Source: Methylovirgula sp.
GTDB lineage: Bacteria; Pseudomonadota; Alphaproteobacteria; Rhizobiales; Beijerinckiaceae
DNA: 64,000 nucleotides
Reading direction: 5' to 3'
NCBI RefSeq assembly: GCF_037200945.1
Contig: NZ_JBBCGP010000001.1
Span: 3,284,501 to 3,348,500, forward strand
Part shown: piece after piece, positions 53,906 to 62,707 of the stretch
Layout: the number at the start of each line of letters is the position of its first letter
Numbering within the stretch: the stretch's first letter is position 1
Program-made: the position numbers and the translations under genes
The notes under the pieces: generated by a model
What the model was told of the DNA's origin: nothing
What the model saw: the letters and a program-made list of their open reading frames with translations, nothing else
Databases searched by the model: none

Positions 53906-54754
53906 CTATTCCTTGATGAGCGCCGACATATCCGGCGCGGCGGGATTTTTCATGCCGACGATATGATAGCCGGCGTCCACATGCATGATCTCGCCGGTTA
54001 TGCCGCGCGATAATGGCGAGAGCAGAAAGGCGGCGCTCTCGCCAACTTCGTCGATCGTCACCGAGCGCCGCAGCGGCGCGTTATATTCATTCCACTTGAG
54101 GATGTAGCGGAAGTCGCCGATGCCCGACGCGGCAAGCGTCTTGATCGGACCCGCCGAAATCGCATTAACGCGAATGTTCTTCTGTCCAAGGTCGGCGGCG
54201 AGATAGCGCACGGAGGCTTCAAGAGCCGCCTTGGCAACGCCCATCACGTTATAATGCGGCATCCACTTCTCGGCGCCGTAATAAGTGAGCGTCAGCAGCG
54301 AGCCGCCATTCGTCATCAGCTTTTCGGCGCGCTGCGCGATCGCGGTGAAGGAATAGCAGGAGATCAGCAGCGTGTTGCTGAAATTGTCTGCCGTTGTCTC
54401 GACATAGCGGCCCGTGAGCTGATCCTTGTCGGAAAACGCCACGCAATGGACGACGAAATCAAGGCTACCCCAGAGCCGCTCGATCTCACCGAAAACCGCA
54501 TCGATGCTCGCTTCGTCGGTCACGTCGCAATGGCCGACGACGGCGGCCTGCAATTCCTCCGCGAGCGGGCGCACGCGCTTTTCGAGCGACTCGCCTTGAT
54601 AGGTGAAGGCAAGCTCGGCGCCCGCCGCACGAGCCGCCTTGGCAATGCCCCAGGCAATCGAACGATTGTTGGCCGCGCCCAGCACGAGGCCGCGTTTACC
54701 AGCCAAAATTCCGGTGGCGTTCGTCTCTGCGGATAGGCGCTCCGGCTGCGTCAT
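53906..54754 (-). CDS. fabI: Enoyl-acyl-carrier-protein reductase
   Basis: NADH-dependent reductase of the last step in each fatty-acid elongation round. The 282 residues include the FabI-type nucleotide loop VLGAANNRSIAWGIAKA, the HCVAFSDKDQLTGRYVET segment, and the active-site YYGAEKWMPHYNVMGVAKAAL with the Tyr-x6-Lys pair. This distinguishes it from ordinary SDR proteins (Tyr-x3-Lys). It is followed by aroC after a short palindromic repeat. Confidence 0.95.
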   Translation of the reverse strand: MTQPERLSAETNATGILAGKRGLVLGAANNRSIAWGIAKAARAAGAELAFTYQGESLEKRVRPLAEELQAAVVGHCDVTDEASIDAVFGEIERLWGSLDFVVHCVAFSDKDQLTGRYVETTADNFSNTLLISCYSFTAIAQRAEKLMTNGGSLLTLTYYGAEKWMPHYNVMGVAKAALEASVRYLAADLGQKNIRVNAISAGPIKTLAASGIGDFRYILKWNEYNAPLRRSVTIDEVGESAAFLLSPLSRGITGEIMHVDAGYHIVGMKNPAAPDMSALIKE

Positions 54755-54989
54755 TCTGGGTCCTGGGCAATAATTGAGAGGCCGCGCGCGGGCGACGCCG
54801 CCGGGCTTGAAGCCTTTAACCCGGTTTACGCCGATTGGCCAAGCCCATGTCGTCGCGCCATCCCGGCAAACCCACGCCTTTCAAAGCGGAACTTGCTGCG
54901 ATTGCAGGCGGTTCAAGGCTAATAAATCACGATGGCTTGCGATTGTTACAGTCAAAGCCCGCAATCGTGATCCCCGCCGGGTGGCCGCT

Positions 54990-55952
54990 TCAGGTCAGAT
55001 CCTGCCGGGGATCGTAGGGATGCTGCTTCTGCCAGTTCTCAGCCAGCGCGGTGAGATCGGGATCGGACCCATCCGGCAGGACAATCCGCAAAGTCACCAG
55101 CAGATCGCCGGACGTGCCGCCTGGATGGGGCAGCCCCTTGCCGCGAAGACGCAGGGTGCGGCCGCCGTTCGACCCGGGCGGAACGGTCAGTTCCACCTTA
55201 CCGTCAAGCGTCGGCACGTTGACCTTCGCACCCAACACGGCCTCATAGAGGGTCAGCGGCAGATCGAGTCTCAGATCGCGATTGTCGACGCGGAAATAGG
55301 GATGTTTGGCGATGCGGACAGTCACCAACGCATCACCCGCCTCGCCGCCATAGGCGCTCGGATGGCCCTGCCCCTTCAGCCGGATCGTTTTGCCGTCTTC
55401 AATCCCGGCTGGAACATTGATTTCGAGTGTGCGGCCGGTGGGAAGGCTGACACGGCTTTTGCCGCCATGCACCGCCTCGCGCAGGCTGACACTGATGTCC
55501 GCCGTCACATCCTCGCCGCGCGGCAAGGAGCGGCTCTGCTGGCCGGCGCCGCGGCGTCCTGCACCAAACAATTCGCTGAAAATGTCGCTCGCGTCGAACC
55601 CTCCGGCTCCGCCGCCACCACCACCCGGTGCGCCGCGAAATTCAAAGTGCTCGAATCCACCGCCCGGCGCGCGGCGGGTAAATCCGCCCTGCCCGGCGCC
55701 AGCGCCGAAGCCTTCGAATCCCTGAAACTTCGGCTTGCCTTCGGCATCGATCTCACCACGGTCGAACTGGCCGCGCTTGGTCTCGTCGCCGATAATCTCA
55801 TAGGCAGAGCTCACCTCGGCGAATTTATCCTTCGCCTTGGGGTCCTTGCTCTGGTCGGGATGAAATTTCTTGGCAAGCTTTCGATAGGCCTTCTTGATTT
55901 CGTCGAGGCTGGCCGTCTTCGCTACACCTAAAACAATATATGGATCACGCAT
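54990..55952 (-). CDS. DnaJ-like (CbpA-type) co-chaperone
   Basis: 320 residues. The N-terminal J domain has the Hsp70-stimulating HPD (KKFHPDQSKDP) at about residues 31-33. A Gly/Phe-rich linker (GFGAGAGQGG and GGGGGAGG) follows, then two C-terminal beta-barrel domains that bind clients (LEINVPAGIEDGKTIRLKG and VELTVPPGSNGGRTLRLRG). The cysteine-rich zinc domain of DnaJ is absent, so this is a type II/CbpA-like co-chaperone of DnaK. It is transcribed after the RT0821-type lipoprotein gene. Confidence 0.9.
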   Translation of the reverse strand: MRDPYIVLGVAKTASLDEIKKAYRKLAKKFHPDQSKDPKAKDKFAEVSSAYEIIGDETKRGQFDRGEIDAEGKPKFQGFEGFGAGAGQGGFTRRAPGGGFEHFEFRGAPGGGGGGAGGFDASDIFSELFGAGRRGAGQQSRSLPRGEDVTADISVSLREAVHGGKSRVSLPTGRTLEINVPAGIEDGKTIRLKGQGHPSAYGGEAGDALVTVRIAKHPYFRVDNRDLRLDLPLTLYEAVLGAKVNVPTLDGKVELTVPPGSNGGRTLRLRGKGLPHPGGTSGDLLVTLRIVLPDGSDPDLTALAENWQKQHPYDPRQDLT

Positions 55953-56043
55953 CTTCGAGCCCGTTAACGCGCCCGCCCGCAGCGCGCTTCCCCACCAGAT
56001 GGGATATCCGGTCGATAAGAAAGCACGCTAATTCTGGCGCATG

Positions 56044-56077
56044 TTCCGATCGAAAAAGTCATGCAACTTTTTCGGAA
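56044..56077. repeat. Short palindromic repeat upstream of the DnaJ-like gene (copy 2)
   Basis: TTCCG...AAAAAGT (56044-56059) pairs with ACTTTTTCGGAA (56066-56077), with a four-base bulge. It shares the GAAAAGTC(A)TGCAACTTTT core with copy 1 at 53873-53895. Confidence 0.65.
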
Positions 56078-56174
56078 CACGCGCTATGGCACGGGCGCAA
56101 ATGTCTCACCGCCAACTTGGGGGTTTCATGCGTTTGGCGCAAGCCTCGCGCGGCTGGTTCGAAAATGCAGGCGC

Positions 56175-56624
56175 TTAGCCTTTGCCGACCGCGTGGACAT
56201 CCGTGACCAGCCAATCGCCATCCTTGCCGGCGCAGGCCGTGCCTTGCAGCGAATCGTCGGCATCATGACGATCGACCGCCGCAGCAAAGGCGCGGCAGGT
56301 GCCGGACGCCGTCAGGTAGGCGGAGCCGACAGGCACAAACGAGCCCTTGGCGCCGGAGTCCGGATTTGCCCACGCCACGCTATTTTTGGCTTCGTCACCG
56401 CCAAGCGCTGAGGCGAGCGCCGCCTTGGCGCGGCGCCAATCTTCGCCAACGAGACCATCGAATTGCGATTTCTGGATCGAGCCGGTCGAATCGTCATCCC
56501 CGAGCAGCGAGCCCATCGGCATCGATACGGAACACCCGCTGAGCGTCGTAGCGGTAAACAGGACGGCAAGCAAAGGCCACGCTGAAGCCCTCGTCAGACC
56601 GACTCTATTTCCCGTATAACGCAT
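56175..56624 (-). CDS. RT0821/Lpp0805-type surface lipoprotein
   Basis: 149 residues from ATG 56624 (MRYTGNRVGLTRA). The signal sequence ends in a lipobox (ATTLSGCSVS), then an acidic linker (GDDDSTGSIQ) and a C-terminal domain with VAWANPDSGAKGSFVPVGSAYL and CRAFAAAVDRHD, typical of the RT0821/Lpp0805 surface-protein family. Function is unknown; an outer-membrane location is assumed. The two cysteines of the mature domain could form a disulfide. It is divergent from pdxH. Confidence 0.8.
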   Translation of the reverse strand: MRYTGNRVGLTRASAWPLLAVLFTATTLSGCSVSMPMGSLLGDDDSTGSIQKSQFDGLVGEDWRRAKAALASALGGDEAKNSVAWANPDSGAKGSFVPVGSAYLTASGTCRAFAAAVDRHDADDSLQGTACAGKDGDWLVTDVHAVGKG

Positions 56625-56687
56625 GCAACGCGACCCCCGCCTGTTGGACAAAGCTTAACCTCATTCAATGGCCCTGAAAGCCTAGGC

Positions 56688-57302
56688 ATGGATAAATTAA
56701 CTGTGTGTGACTTTACCGAGGCTGACGAGCCGTTCGCGCTCTTTGCAGATTGGATGGCAGAGGCGGAGAAGGCTGAACCCAACGATCCAAATGCGATGGC
56801 ACTTGCGACAACAGGCGCCGATGGCCTGCCCGATGTCCGCATGGTCTTGCTGAAGTCGTTCGACTCGAACGGCTTTGTTTTTTATAGCAATTCGGAAAGC
56901 GCCAAAGGGCTTGAACTGGCGCAGAACATGAAAGCCGCTGTGCTGTTTCACTGGAAGTCGCTGCGCCGACAGGTGCGTGTCCGCGGGCTCGTCGAAAAGG
57001 CAAGCGATGCCGAAGCCGACGCCTATTTTGCCAGCCGCGCGCTGCAAAGCCGCATCGGTGCCTGGGCCAGTCAGCAGTCGCGCCCGCTCGAAAGCCGCTT
57101 CGCGCTCGAAAAAGCCGCGGCAAAATATGCCGCCAAATTCGCGCTCGGCACGGTGCCTCGGCCGCCCTATTGGATTGGCTATCGCATCACGCCGGTCGCG
57201 ATCGAATTCTGGTCGGACGGCGCATTCCGGCTTCACGACCGCATTGTCTTCACCCGCGCGACGCCCGAAGGCGGCTGGCAACAGCAGCGGCTTTATCCGT
57301 GA
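56688..57302 (+). CDS. pdxH: Pyridoxamine 5'-phosphate oxidase
   Basis: FMN enzyme that oxidises PNP or PMP to pyridoxal phosphate. 204 residues of normal length. MALATTGADGLPDVRMVLLKSF forms the FMN site, FVFYSNSESAKGLELAQN and VLFHWKSLRRQVRVRG are the core strands, and the C-terminal signature is FWSDGAFRLHDRIVFTR with QRLYP at the end. The stop overlaps the GTG start of the NUDIX gene. Confidence 0.95.
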   Translation: MDKLTVCDFTEADEPFALFADWMAEAEKAEPNDPNAMALATTGADGLPDVRMVLLKSFDSNGFVFYSNSESAKGLELAQNMKAAVLFHWKSLRRQVRVRGLVEKASDAEADAYFASRALQSRIGAWASQQSRPLESRFALEKAAAKYAAKFALGTVPRPPYWIGYRITPVAIEFWSDGAFRLHDRIVFTRATPEGGWQQQRLYP

Positions 57303-57748
57303 GCGCATTGGCGTTCGATGCACCGCGTCCGCATGTCGGCGTCAGCATTTCCGTCTTCCGCGACGGGCGCGTTCTGCTCGCAACGCGGACCAAGCCGCCG
57401 TATGCGGGGCTTTTCACCCTGCCGGGCGGTCATCTGGAGGCGGGCGAAAAGGTCGCCGATGCCGCGTTGCGCGAACTCGAAGAGGAAACCGGCGTCAAGG
57501 CCGAGCTTGTCGGCTTCAACCAATATGTCGAAATCATCGCCCCACCCGATACGGACGGCCTGACCCGGCACTTTGTCATTCTGTCCTTCGTGGCGCGATG
57601 GATTTCGGGTGAAGGCGCGCCCGGCCCTGAAGCGGGCGAAATTCTGTGGACTTATCCGGATGAAATTGCGCAACTTGCGACATCGCCACGCCTCATCGAA
57701 GTCGTGACCAATGCGCATAAGGTTTTGATGCAGAAAAGTCCGGGCTGA
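57299..57748 (+). CDS. NUDIX hydrolase
   Basis: 149 residues from GTG 57299, overlapping the pdxH stop (GTGA). The NUDIX box is complete: GGHLEAGEKVADAALRELEE followed by ETGV, giving the G-x5-E-x7-REU-x-EE-x-GU pattern. The rest is a minimal NUDIX domain of the ADP-ribose pyrophosphatase/MutT-like group; substrate unknown. Longer in-frame starts fall inside pdxH. Confidence 0.9.
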   Translation: MSALAFDAPRPHVGVSISVFRDGRVLLATRTKPPYAGLFTLPGGHLEAGEKVADAALRELEEETGVKAELVGFNQYVEIIAPPDTDGLTRHFVILSFVARWISGEGAPGPEAGEILWTYPDEIAQLATSPRLIEVVTNAHKVLMQKSPG

Positions 57749-57752
57749 ACTC

Positions 57753-58325
57753 GTGGTCAAACGATACGCGATCATCTTCGTCAGCGCGCTTTGCAGCTTC
57801 GCGCCGCCGGCCGCGCAGGCGCAGGGGTGGTTTGGCGGCGGCGGTTTCAATCTTTTCGGAGCGCCGCCGCAATATAGGCCGCAGGAATTCGAGCCCCCGC
57901 GGACGATCCCGCGCCGTCCCCGCCCGCATCCTCACCCGCATCCGTCAGCATCTCTGCCCAAACCCGGCGTCGCCAATGCCAAGCCCGGCACACCACCGCC
58001 GCCACCTCCGGATGAGCCGCCGCCACCTTACGAGCCGCAGCTTTTGCGCCTATCGGAACTGCTCGGCGCATTGACCTATCTTCAGCATCTTTGCGGCAGT
58101 CAGGATGCCCAGATCTGGCGCGACAAGATGAGCGCGCTGATGGACGCTGAGACGCAAAATGCGTCACGCCGCTCAAGGCTGGCCGGCGCTTACAACCGCG
58201 GCTTCAACGGCTATGAATTGAGCTACCGCGAATGTACGCCGAACGCGAAGGTCGTGATCGGCCGCTTCCTCGACGAAACCGGCAAGATCGCCCGCGATGT
58301 CACGCATCGATATGGGACGTCGTAA
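57753..58325 (+). CDS. TIGR02301-family secreted protein
   Basis: 190 residues from GTG 57753. A signal peptide (AIIFVSALCSFAPPAAQA) leads into a proline-rich segment (residues 45-95) and a C-terminal helical domain PQLLRLSELLGALTYLQHLCG, WRDKMSALMDAE, and YNRGFNGYELSYRECTPNAKV. That domain matches the TIGR02301 family of alphaproteobacteria, whose function is unknown. The two conserved cysteines probably pair. It is 4 bp after the NUDIX gene and likely in the pdxH operon. Confidence 0.82.
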   Translation: MVKRYAIIFVSALCSFAPPAAQAQGWFGGGGFNLFGAPPQYRPQEFEPPRTIPRRPRPHPHPHPSASLPKPGVANAKPGTPPPPPPDEPPPPYEPQLLRLSELLGALTYLQHLCGSQDAQIWRDKMSALMDAETQNASRRSRLAGAYNRGFNGYELSYRECTPNAKVVIGRFLDETGKIARDVTHRYGTS

Positions 58326-58354
58326 AGCTCTGCGACGACGATTCGTTTGCGACT

Positions 58355-59782
58355 TCACTGCGCGATATTGAGTATTTTGGCGAGGGTGTTGCCCGGCCCG
58401 AAACAATCCTTGCCGAATTTGCCTTTGAAGCACCTGCCAAGTTCGTTCATCGCGAGCGGCGTTCCCATACAGCCTTCATAGGATTTTGAATCGCCTGCCG
58501 ATGAGACGGCGCATTGCGCGGAAATCCGCCAATTGTCATCCGTTTTCGGCGCAGCCGCACATAACGCGAAAGAAACAGGCGAGTCTTGCGAGGTGGCGGC
58601 GCATTCGGCGAGATGCGCCGCGTCATCCGACAAAACCGAACCCGCTGCACAGACGGCAAGTGTTGCAGGATCATTGTTCGCGACGGTGGCGCAGGCAAGC
58701 GTCCGGCGGATTTTCTCATCCGGGACGAGCTCGCCGGTGCAAGCCGCGACGAGCGAACTGCCTTCGCCGCCGTTCGCGAAACAGCCGTAGAGCCTTTGCG
58801 TCGCCGCCAGCTCCGGTCTTTTATCGAGGAAACAGCCGACCTGCGCGTTGCGCCGCACGCCGGCACAGGCGGCAACGATTTCCGATACGTGAGTTGTGCC
58901 GCCTAAAAGCACCCCCGCGCATTTCGCGGCGCTATTCCCCGGATCGGAAAAGCAGGCCGAGGCTTGCTCGGCACGCCCCATCGCAGGCGAAAAATTGCCG
59001 AGACATCCGGCGACGCTTCTGTCGTCATCTTCAGATTGCACAAGGCAGGCTGCGAGCGCTTTTTCGGCAGGGCTGGCGTTTGGCAAAAGGCAATCGGCGA
59101 GCGCCGATGCGGAGGTTCCAGCCTGCGCGGCGCATCCGATCGCCGCCTTCGCCGCCGCGACCCGATCAGGGGCGCCGAGGCAGGATGCAAATTTGTCGGG
59201 CGCGGCGCCCTGCGCGCCAAAACATTTGACGATGGCAGGCAGATCCGGATCGGCTGCCACGCTTTTCGCAAGACACAAGGCGCGCCCGGTCTCCGAATCG
59301 GTCGCTCCGACACATTGTAAAAGCGCCTGGCTTTGATCGTGGCGCATCGACGTCTGAATACAGGCGAGGAAATCTTGCTGTGTCGCGGCGGTCTTATTGC
59401 AAGCGTCCACAGTGGCGGCGCTGGGGAGACCGGGGAAGTTGCGCGTATCCAGGGACAGATTGCTGTCGCGCGTCAAATATTGCTGCTCCAGAAGAGCATC
59501 CAGGATCGCGCGTCCATTAGGCGTATCCGGCAGAAAGGGACACGCAATCGGACCAGCTTTCCCTGCGTCCGTGTTTTGGAGCGCGCACAGCAGCAGGGCC
59601 GTGGGCGTCAGCCACGCTTGGGCGCAGGCACGGAGATCGCGAATCGCCGTCTGCCCGGCATTGAAACAGGCGAGGATCGTCGGCGCTTTGTCACTATCCG
59701 ATTGCGGCGCCGGCTGAGCGTGCGCGGCGAAGGAAAAAGCCCAAACGAAAAAAGCCGAGATCAACGCCCGATTGAATCGCAT
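58355..59782 (-). CDS. Secreted cysteine-rich tandem-repeat protein, unknown
   Basis: 475 residues from ATG 59782 (GGAGGAC 8 nt upstream; a GTG two codons earlier is too close to it). A signal peptide ends at AAHAQ. The mature part contains 28 cysteines arranged as 14 successive pairs, most spaced C-x12-13-C, with a repeat period of about 29-33 residues and Ala-rich helical filler (for example ECAATSQDSPVSFALC). This looks like a disulfide-stapled helical-hairpin repeat. I recognise no family. It is convergent with the TIGR02301 gene and 52 bp after pyrC's end. Confidence 0.75.
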   Translation of the reverse strand: MRFNRALISAFFVWAFSFAAHAQPAPQSDSDKAPTILACFNAGQTAIRDLRACAQAWLTPTALLLCALQNTDAGKAGPIACPFLPDTPNGRAILDALLEQQYLTRDSNLSLDTRNFPGLPSAATVDACNKTAATQQDFLACIQTSMRHDQSQALLQCVGATDSETGRALCLAKSVAADPDLPAIVKCFGAQGAAPDKFASCLGAPDRVAAAKAAIGCAAQAGTSASALADCLLPNASPAEKALAACLVQSEDDDRSVAGCLGNFSPAMGRAEQASACFSDPGNSAAKCAGVLLGGTTHVSEIVAACAGVRRNAQVGCFLDKRPELAATQRLYGCFANGGEGSSLVAACTGELVPDEKIRRTLACATVANNDPATLAVCAAGSVLSDDAAHLAECAATSQDSPVSFALCAAAPKTDDNWRISAQCAVSSAGDSKSYEGCMGTPLAMNELGRCFKGKFGKDCFGPGNTLAKILNIAQ

Positions 59783-59840
59783 ATGCACGTCCTCCCACGC
59801 GATGCCCCGGCGTTGTTATGCTTTTGCGGGCGTTTGCACT

Positions 59841-61166
59841 TTATAGACTGCCGATAAACCGCACCGCGTCACCCTGCCCCGGCGTGACGATCTCGCCCTG
59901 CCACATCACGCGCTGCCCGCGCACGATGGTGCCAATTGGCCAGCCCGTGACCGTGACACCGTCATAAGGCGTCCACCCGCTGCGTGACGCGCTCCATTGA
60001 TCGGCGATCGTCTCGCGGCGCTTGAGATCGACGAGCGTGAAATCGGCATCGTAGCCGACGGCTACCCGTCCCTTGCCGGCGATGCCGAAGAGCCGTGCCG
60101 GCCCGGCGCTTGTCATGTCGACGAAGCGTTCAAGGCTCAGCCGCCCGGCATTCACATGATCGAGCATGATCGGAACAAGCGTCTGTACGCCTGTCATGCC
60201 CGAGGGGCTTTGCGGATAGGGCTTCGCCTTCTCTTCCAGCGTGTGCGGTGCGTGATCGGAGCCGAGGATATCGGCGATGCCCTGATGCAACCCATACCAG
60301 ATGCGCTCGCGATGGCGCGGCGCACGGATCGGTGGATTCATCTGCAACCGCGTGCCAAGCCGCGCATAATCGTCGGCGCTCAGCGTCAGATGCTGCGGCG
60401 TAACTTCGACGCTGGCGACATCCTTATGCTGCGCCAGAAAATCGATCTCTTCTGCTGTCGAGACATGCAGCACATGGATCGAGGCATGTTGTTCGCGCGC
60501 GATGCGGACGAGCCGCCGCGTACTCTTGAGCGCCGCTTCTTCATCACGCCAGACGGGATGCGATGAGGGATCGCCTGCGACGCGCAAATTCTTGCGTTCT
60601 TCGAGCCGATATTCATCCTCGGAATGAAACGCTGCACGCCGCCGCGTCTGGCCGAGAATTGCCGCGACGCCGGAATCGTCGGCGACAAGCAGCGCCCCGG
60701 TGGACGAGCCCATGAAAACCTTGATGCCCGCCGCGGCCGGCAGCCGCTCAAGCTCGGGAATGTCCTTGACGTTCTCGTGCGTGCCACCGACCCAGAAGGC
60801 GAAATCGCAATGCATCCGGTGATGCGCCCGGCGCACCTTGTCTTCGAGCTCGGCCGCGCCGGTCGTCAGTGGATTGGTGTTGGGCATTTCGAAGACAGCG
60901 GTGACGCCGCCCATGACCGCCGCACGTGACCCCGTCTCCAGATCTTCCTTATGCGTTGCGCCCGGCTCGCGAAAATGCACCTGCGTGTCGATCACGCCCG
61001 GCAGGATGTGCAGCCCCTTGGCGTCGATCACTTCGTCGGCCGAAGCCCGCGACAGGTCGCCGATCTCGGCGATCTTGCCGGCACGGACGCCGATGTCGCG
61101 CGCGCCGATTCCATCCTGATTGACCAGAACGCCGCCCTTGAGGATCAGATCGAAAGTCTGGGACAT
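59841..61166 (-). CDS. pyrC: Dihydroorotase
   Basis: Zinc enzyme closing carbamoyl-aspartate to dihydroorotate in pyrimidine synthesis. ATG 61166 (MSQTFDLILKGG) gives 441 residues, a class I length. The metal motif DTQVHFREPG, the substrate strand EMPNTNPLTTG and the catalytic DHAPHTLEEK are present. The fold is the amidohydrolase TIM barrel. A paralogous inactive PyrC partner exists in some bacteria, but this one retains the key residues. It is divergent from ygfZ. Confidence 0.92.
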   Translation of the reverse strand: MSQTFDLILKGGVLVNQDGIGARDIGVRAGKIAEIGDLSRASADEVIDAKGLHILPGVIDTQVHFREPGATHKEDLETGSRAAVMGGVTAVFEMPNTNPLTTGAAELEDKVRRAHHRMHCDFAFWVGGTHENVKDIPELERLPAAAGIKVFMGSSTGALLVADDSGVAAILGQTRRRAAFHSEDEYRLEERKNLRVAGDPSSHPVWRDEEAALKSTRRLVRIAREQHASIHVLHVSTAEEIDFLAQHKDVASVEVTPQHLTLSADDYARLGTRLQMNPPIRAPRHRERIWYGLHQGIADILGSDHAPHTLEEKAKPYPQSPSGMTGVQTLVPIMLDHVNAGRLSLERFVDMTSAGPARLFGIAGKGRVAVGYDADFTLVDLKRRETIADQWSASRSGWTPYDGVTVTGWPIGTIVRGQRVMWQGEIVTPGQGDAVRFIGSL

Positions 61167-61261
61167 GGGTCTCGCTGCTTGAAGACGCGCCAAAACTTGC
61201 CTTGCGGCCCCGTTCGGGCCGATTAAATACGATTGGGGTGTAACGCAAGCCGGAATAGTTC

Positions 61262-62092
61262 ATGGACAAAGGCGCAAGTTTCCTCGCTGACCGAGGCGTT
61301 ATCAGAATTTCGGGCATCGAGGCGCTGAGCTTTCTGCATAAGCTCGTCACCAACAGCCTGCTCGACCTGAAGCCGGGAGGGGCCCGCTATGCGGCGCTGC
61401 TCTCCGGTCAGGGAAAACTCCTGTTCGATTTTTTCGTAATTCCCATGCCTGATGGCTGCCTGCTCGATTGCCCCCGCGCGCAAATCGCCGACCTCATCCG
61501 CAAGCTTACGCTGCACAAGCTGCGCACCCCGGTGACGATCGAGGACGCGAGCGCCAGCCTGGCCGTCGCCACCGTTTGGGGAGAGTCGGTGCCAGCAGAT
61601 TTCTCAGGTCTCGCCTTTGCCGATCCGCGCACCGCCGACATGGGGCTTCGACTCATCGCTCCGGCCGAGGCGCTGGCCTTCGCGACGACCCCGCAAGACG
61701 CCTATGAGGCGCATCGCACCGCGCTTGGCGTGCCCAAAGGCGGCGTCGATTTCCCCTATGGCGACGCTTTCGTGCATGATGCCGATCTCGACTGGCTGCA
61801 TGGCGTCGATTTCAACAAGGGCTGCTATCCGGGCCAGGAGGTCGTCGCGCGCGTGCATTTCCGCAAATCGGCGCGCAAGCGAATCGTCAAAGTTCACTTT
61901 GATGGGCCGCCGCCGGCTTCGGGCAGCGAGGTGATGATGGGCGATATCAACATCGGCCACATCGGCTCCGTCGCCGGTGCGCAGGGCCTTGCCATGCTGC
62001 GGCTCGATCGCGTCGAAGATGCGCGAACGGCCGGCACGAAACTTACCGCCGGCGCCGCCGCGCTCAATGTCGCACCGGTGCCGCCGCAATGA
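61262..62092 (+). CDS. ygfZ: Folate-binding protein YgfZ
   Basis: GcvT-like tetrahydrofolate-binding protein that supports repair or assembly of iron-sulfur clusters. The 276 residues carry the diagnostic FNKGCYPGQEVVARVHF near residue 185 (K-G-C-[FY]-x-G-Q-E), and the N-terminal FLHKLVTNSLLDLKPGGARYAALLS matches the folate pocket. The stop overlaps tag as ATGA, starting a ygfZ-tag-HD unit divergent from pyrC. Confidence 0.93.
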   Translation: MDKGASFLADRGVIRISGIEALSFLHKLVTNSLLDLKPGGARYAALLSGQGKLLFDFFVIPMPDGCLLDCPRAQIADLIRKLTLHKLRTPVTIEDASASLAVATVWGESVPADFSGLAFADPRTADMGLRLIAPAEALAFATTPQDAYEAHRTALGVPKGGVDFPYGDAFVHDADLDWLHGVDFNKGCYPGQEVVARVHFRKSARKRIVKVHFDGPPPASGSEVMMGDINIGHIGSVAGAQGLAMLRLDRVEDARTAGTKLTAGAAALNVAPVPPQ

Positions 62093-62706
62093 CGCACACG
62101 CACGAACATCCCGACGGCAAGACGCGCTGCCATTGGCCCGGCGTCGATACGATCTATCTCGCCTATCACGATGATGAATGGGGCGTGCCAGAATTCGACG
62201 ACCGCGCCTTGTTCGAGAAATTCATTCTCGACGGATTCCAAGCCGGGCTTTCGTGGATCACGATCCTGCGCCGCCGCGAAAGTTTCCGCAAAGCCTTCGA
62301 TTATTTCGAGCCAACCAAGATCGCCCGCTACAAACCGGCGAAGCTCGCAACCTTGATGCAGGACGAAGGCATCATCCGCAATCGCGCCAAGATCGAAGCT
62401 TCAGTCACCTCCGCACAGGCCTATCTTGCCTTGCAGGAGCAAGGCGGCTTCAGCAAATACCTCTGGGACTTTGTGGATGGCGCGCCAATCCAGAACAAGT
62501 TTCGCACTCAGGGACAAATCCCGGCTGAAACGCCGCTCTCGGCCAAAATCTCGAAAGACCTGAAGCAACGCGGTTTCAAATTCTGCGGCCCAACAATCGT
62601 CTATGCGTTCATGCAGGCCGTCGGCATGGTCAACGACCATATCGTGCCTTGCTGGCGGCACGACGCCGTGGCGGCGCTCGCCAAGCATCACGCCAAGGGC
62701 CGCTGA
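62089..62706 (+). CDS. tag: DNA-3-methyladenine glycosylase I
   Basis: Base-excision enzyme removing 3-methyladenine. The 205 residues include RCHWPGVDTIYLAYHDDEWG at the N-terminus and GMVNDHIVPCWRH near the C-terminus. These contribute the zinc-snap cysteines and histidines, and ILDGFQAGLSWITILRRRE carries the catalytic Glu-Trp region. It starts in the ygfZ stop. No Ada-type control site is seen. Confidence 0.94.
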   Translation: MTHTHEHPDGKTRCHWPGVDTIYLAYHDDEWGVPEFDDRALFEKFILDGFQAGLSWITILRRRESFRKAFDYFEPTKIARYKPAKLATLMQDEGIIRNRAKIEASVTSAQAYLALQEQGGFSKYLWDFVDGAPIQNKFRTQGQIPAETPLSAKISKDLKQRGFKFCGPTIVYAFMQAVGMVNDHIVPCWRHDAVAALAKHHAKGR

Positions 62707-62707
62707 C

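Noticed and set aside
54774..55931. Long plus-strand frame opposite the DnaJ-like gene
   Set aside because: It is an antisense shadow of high-GC coding sequence; the minus strand carries a clear J domain.
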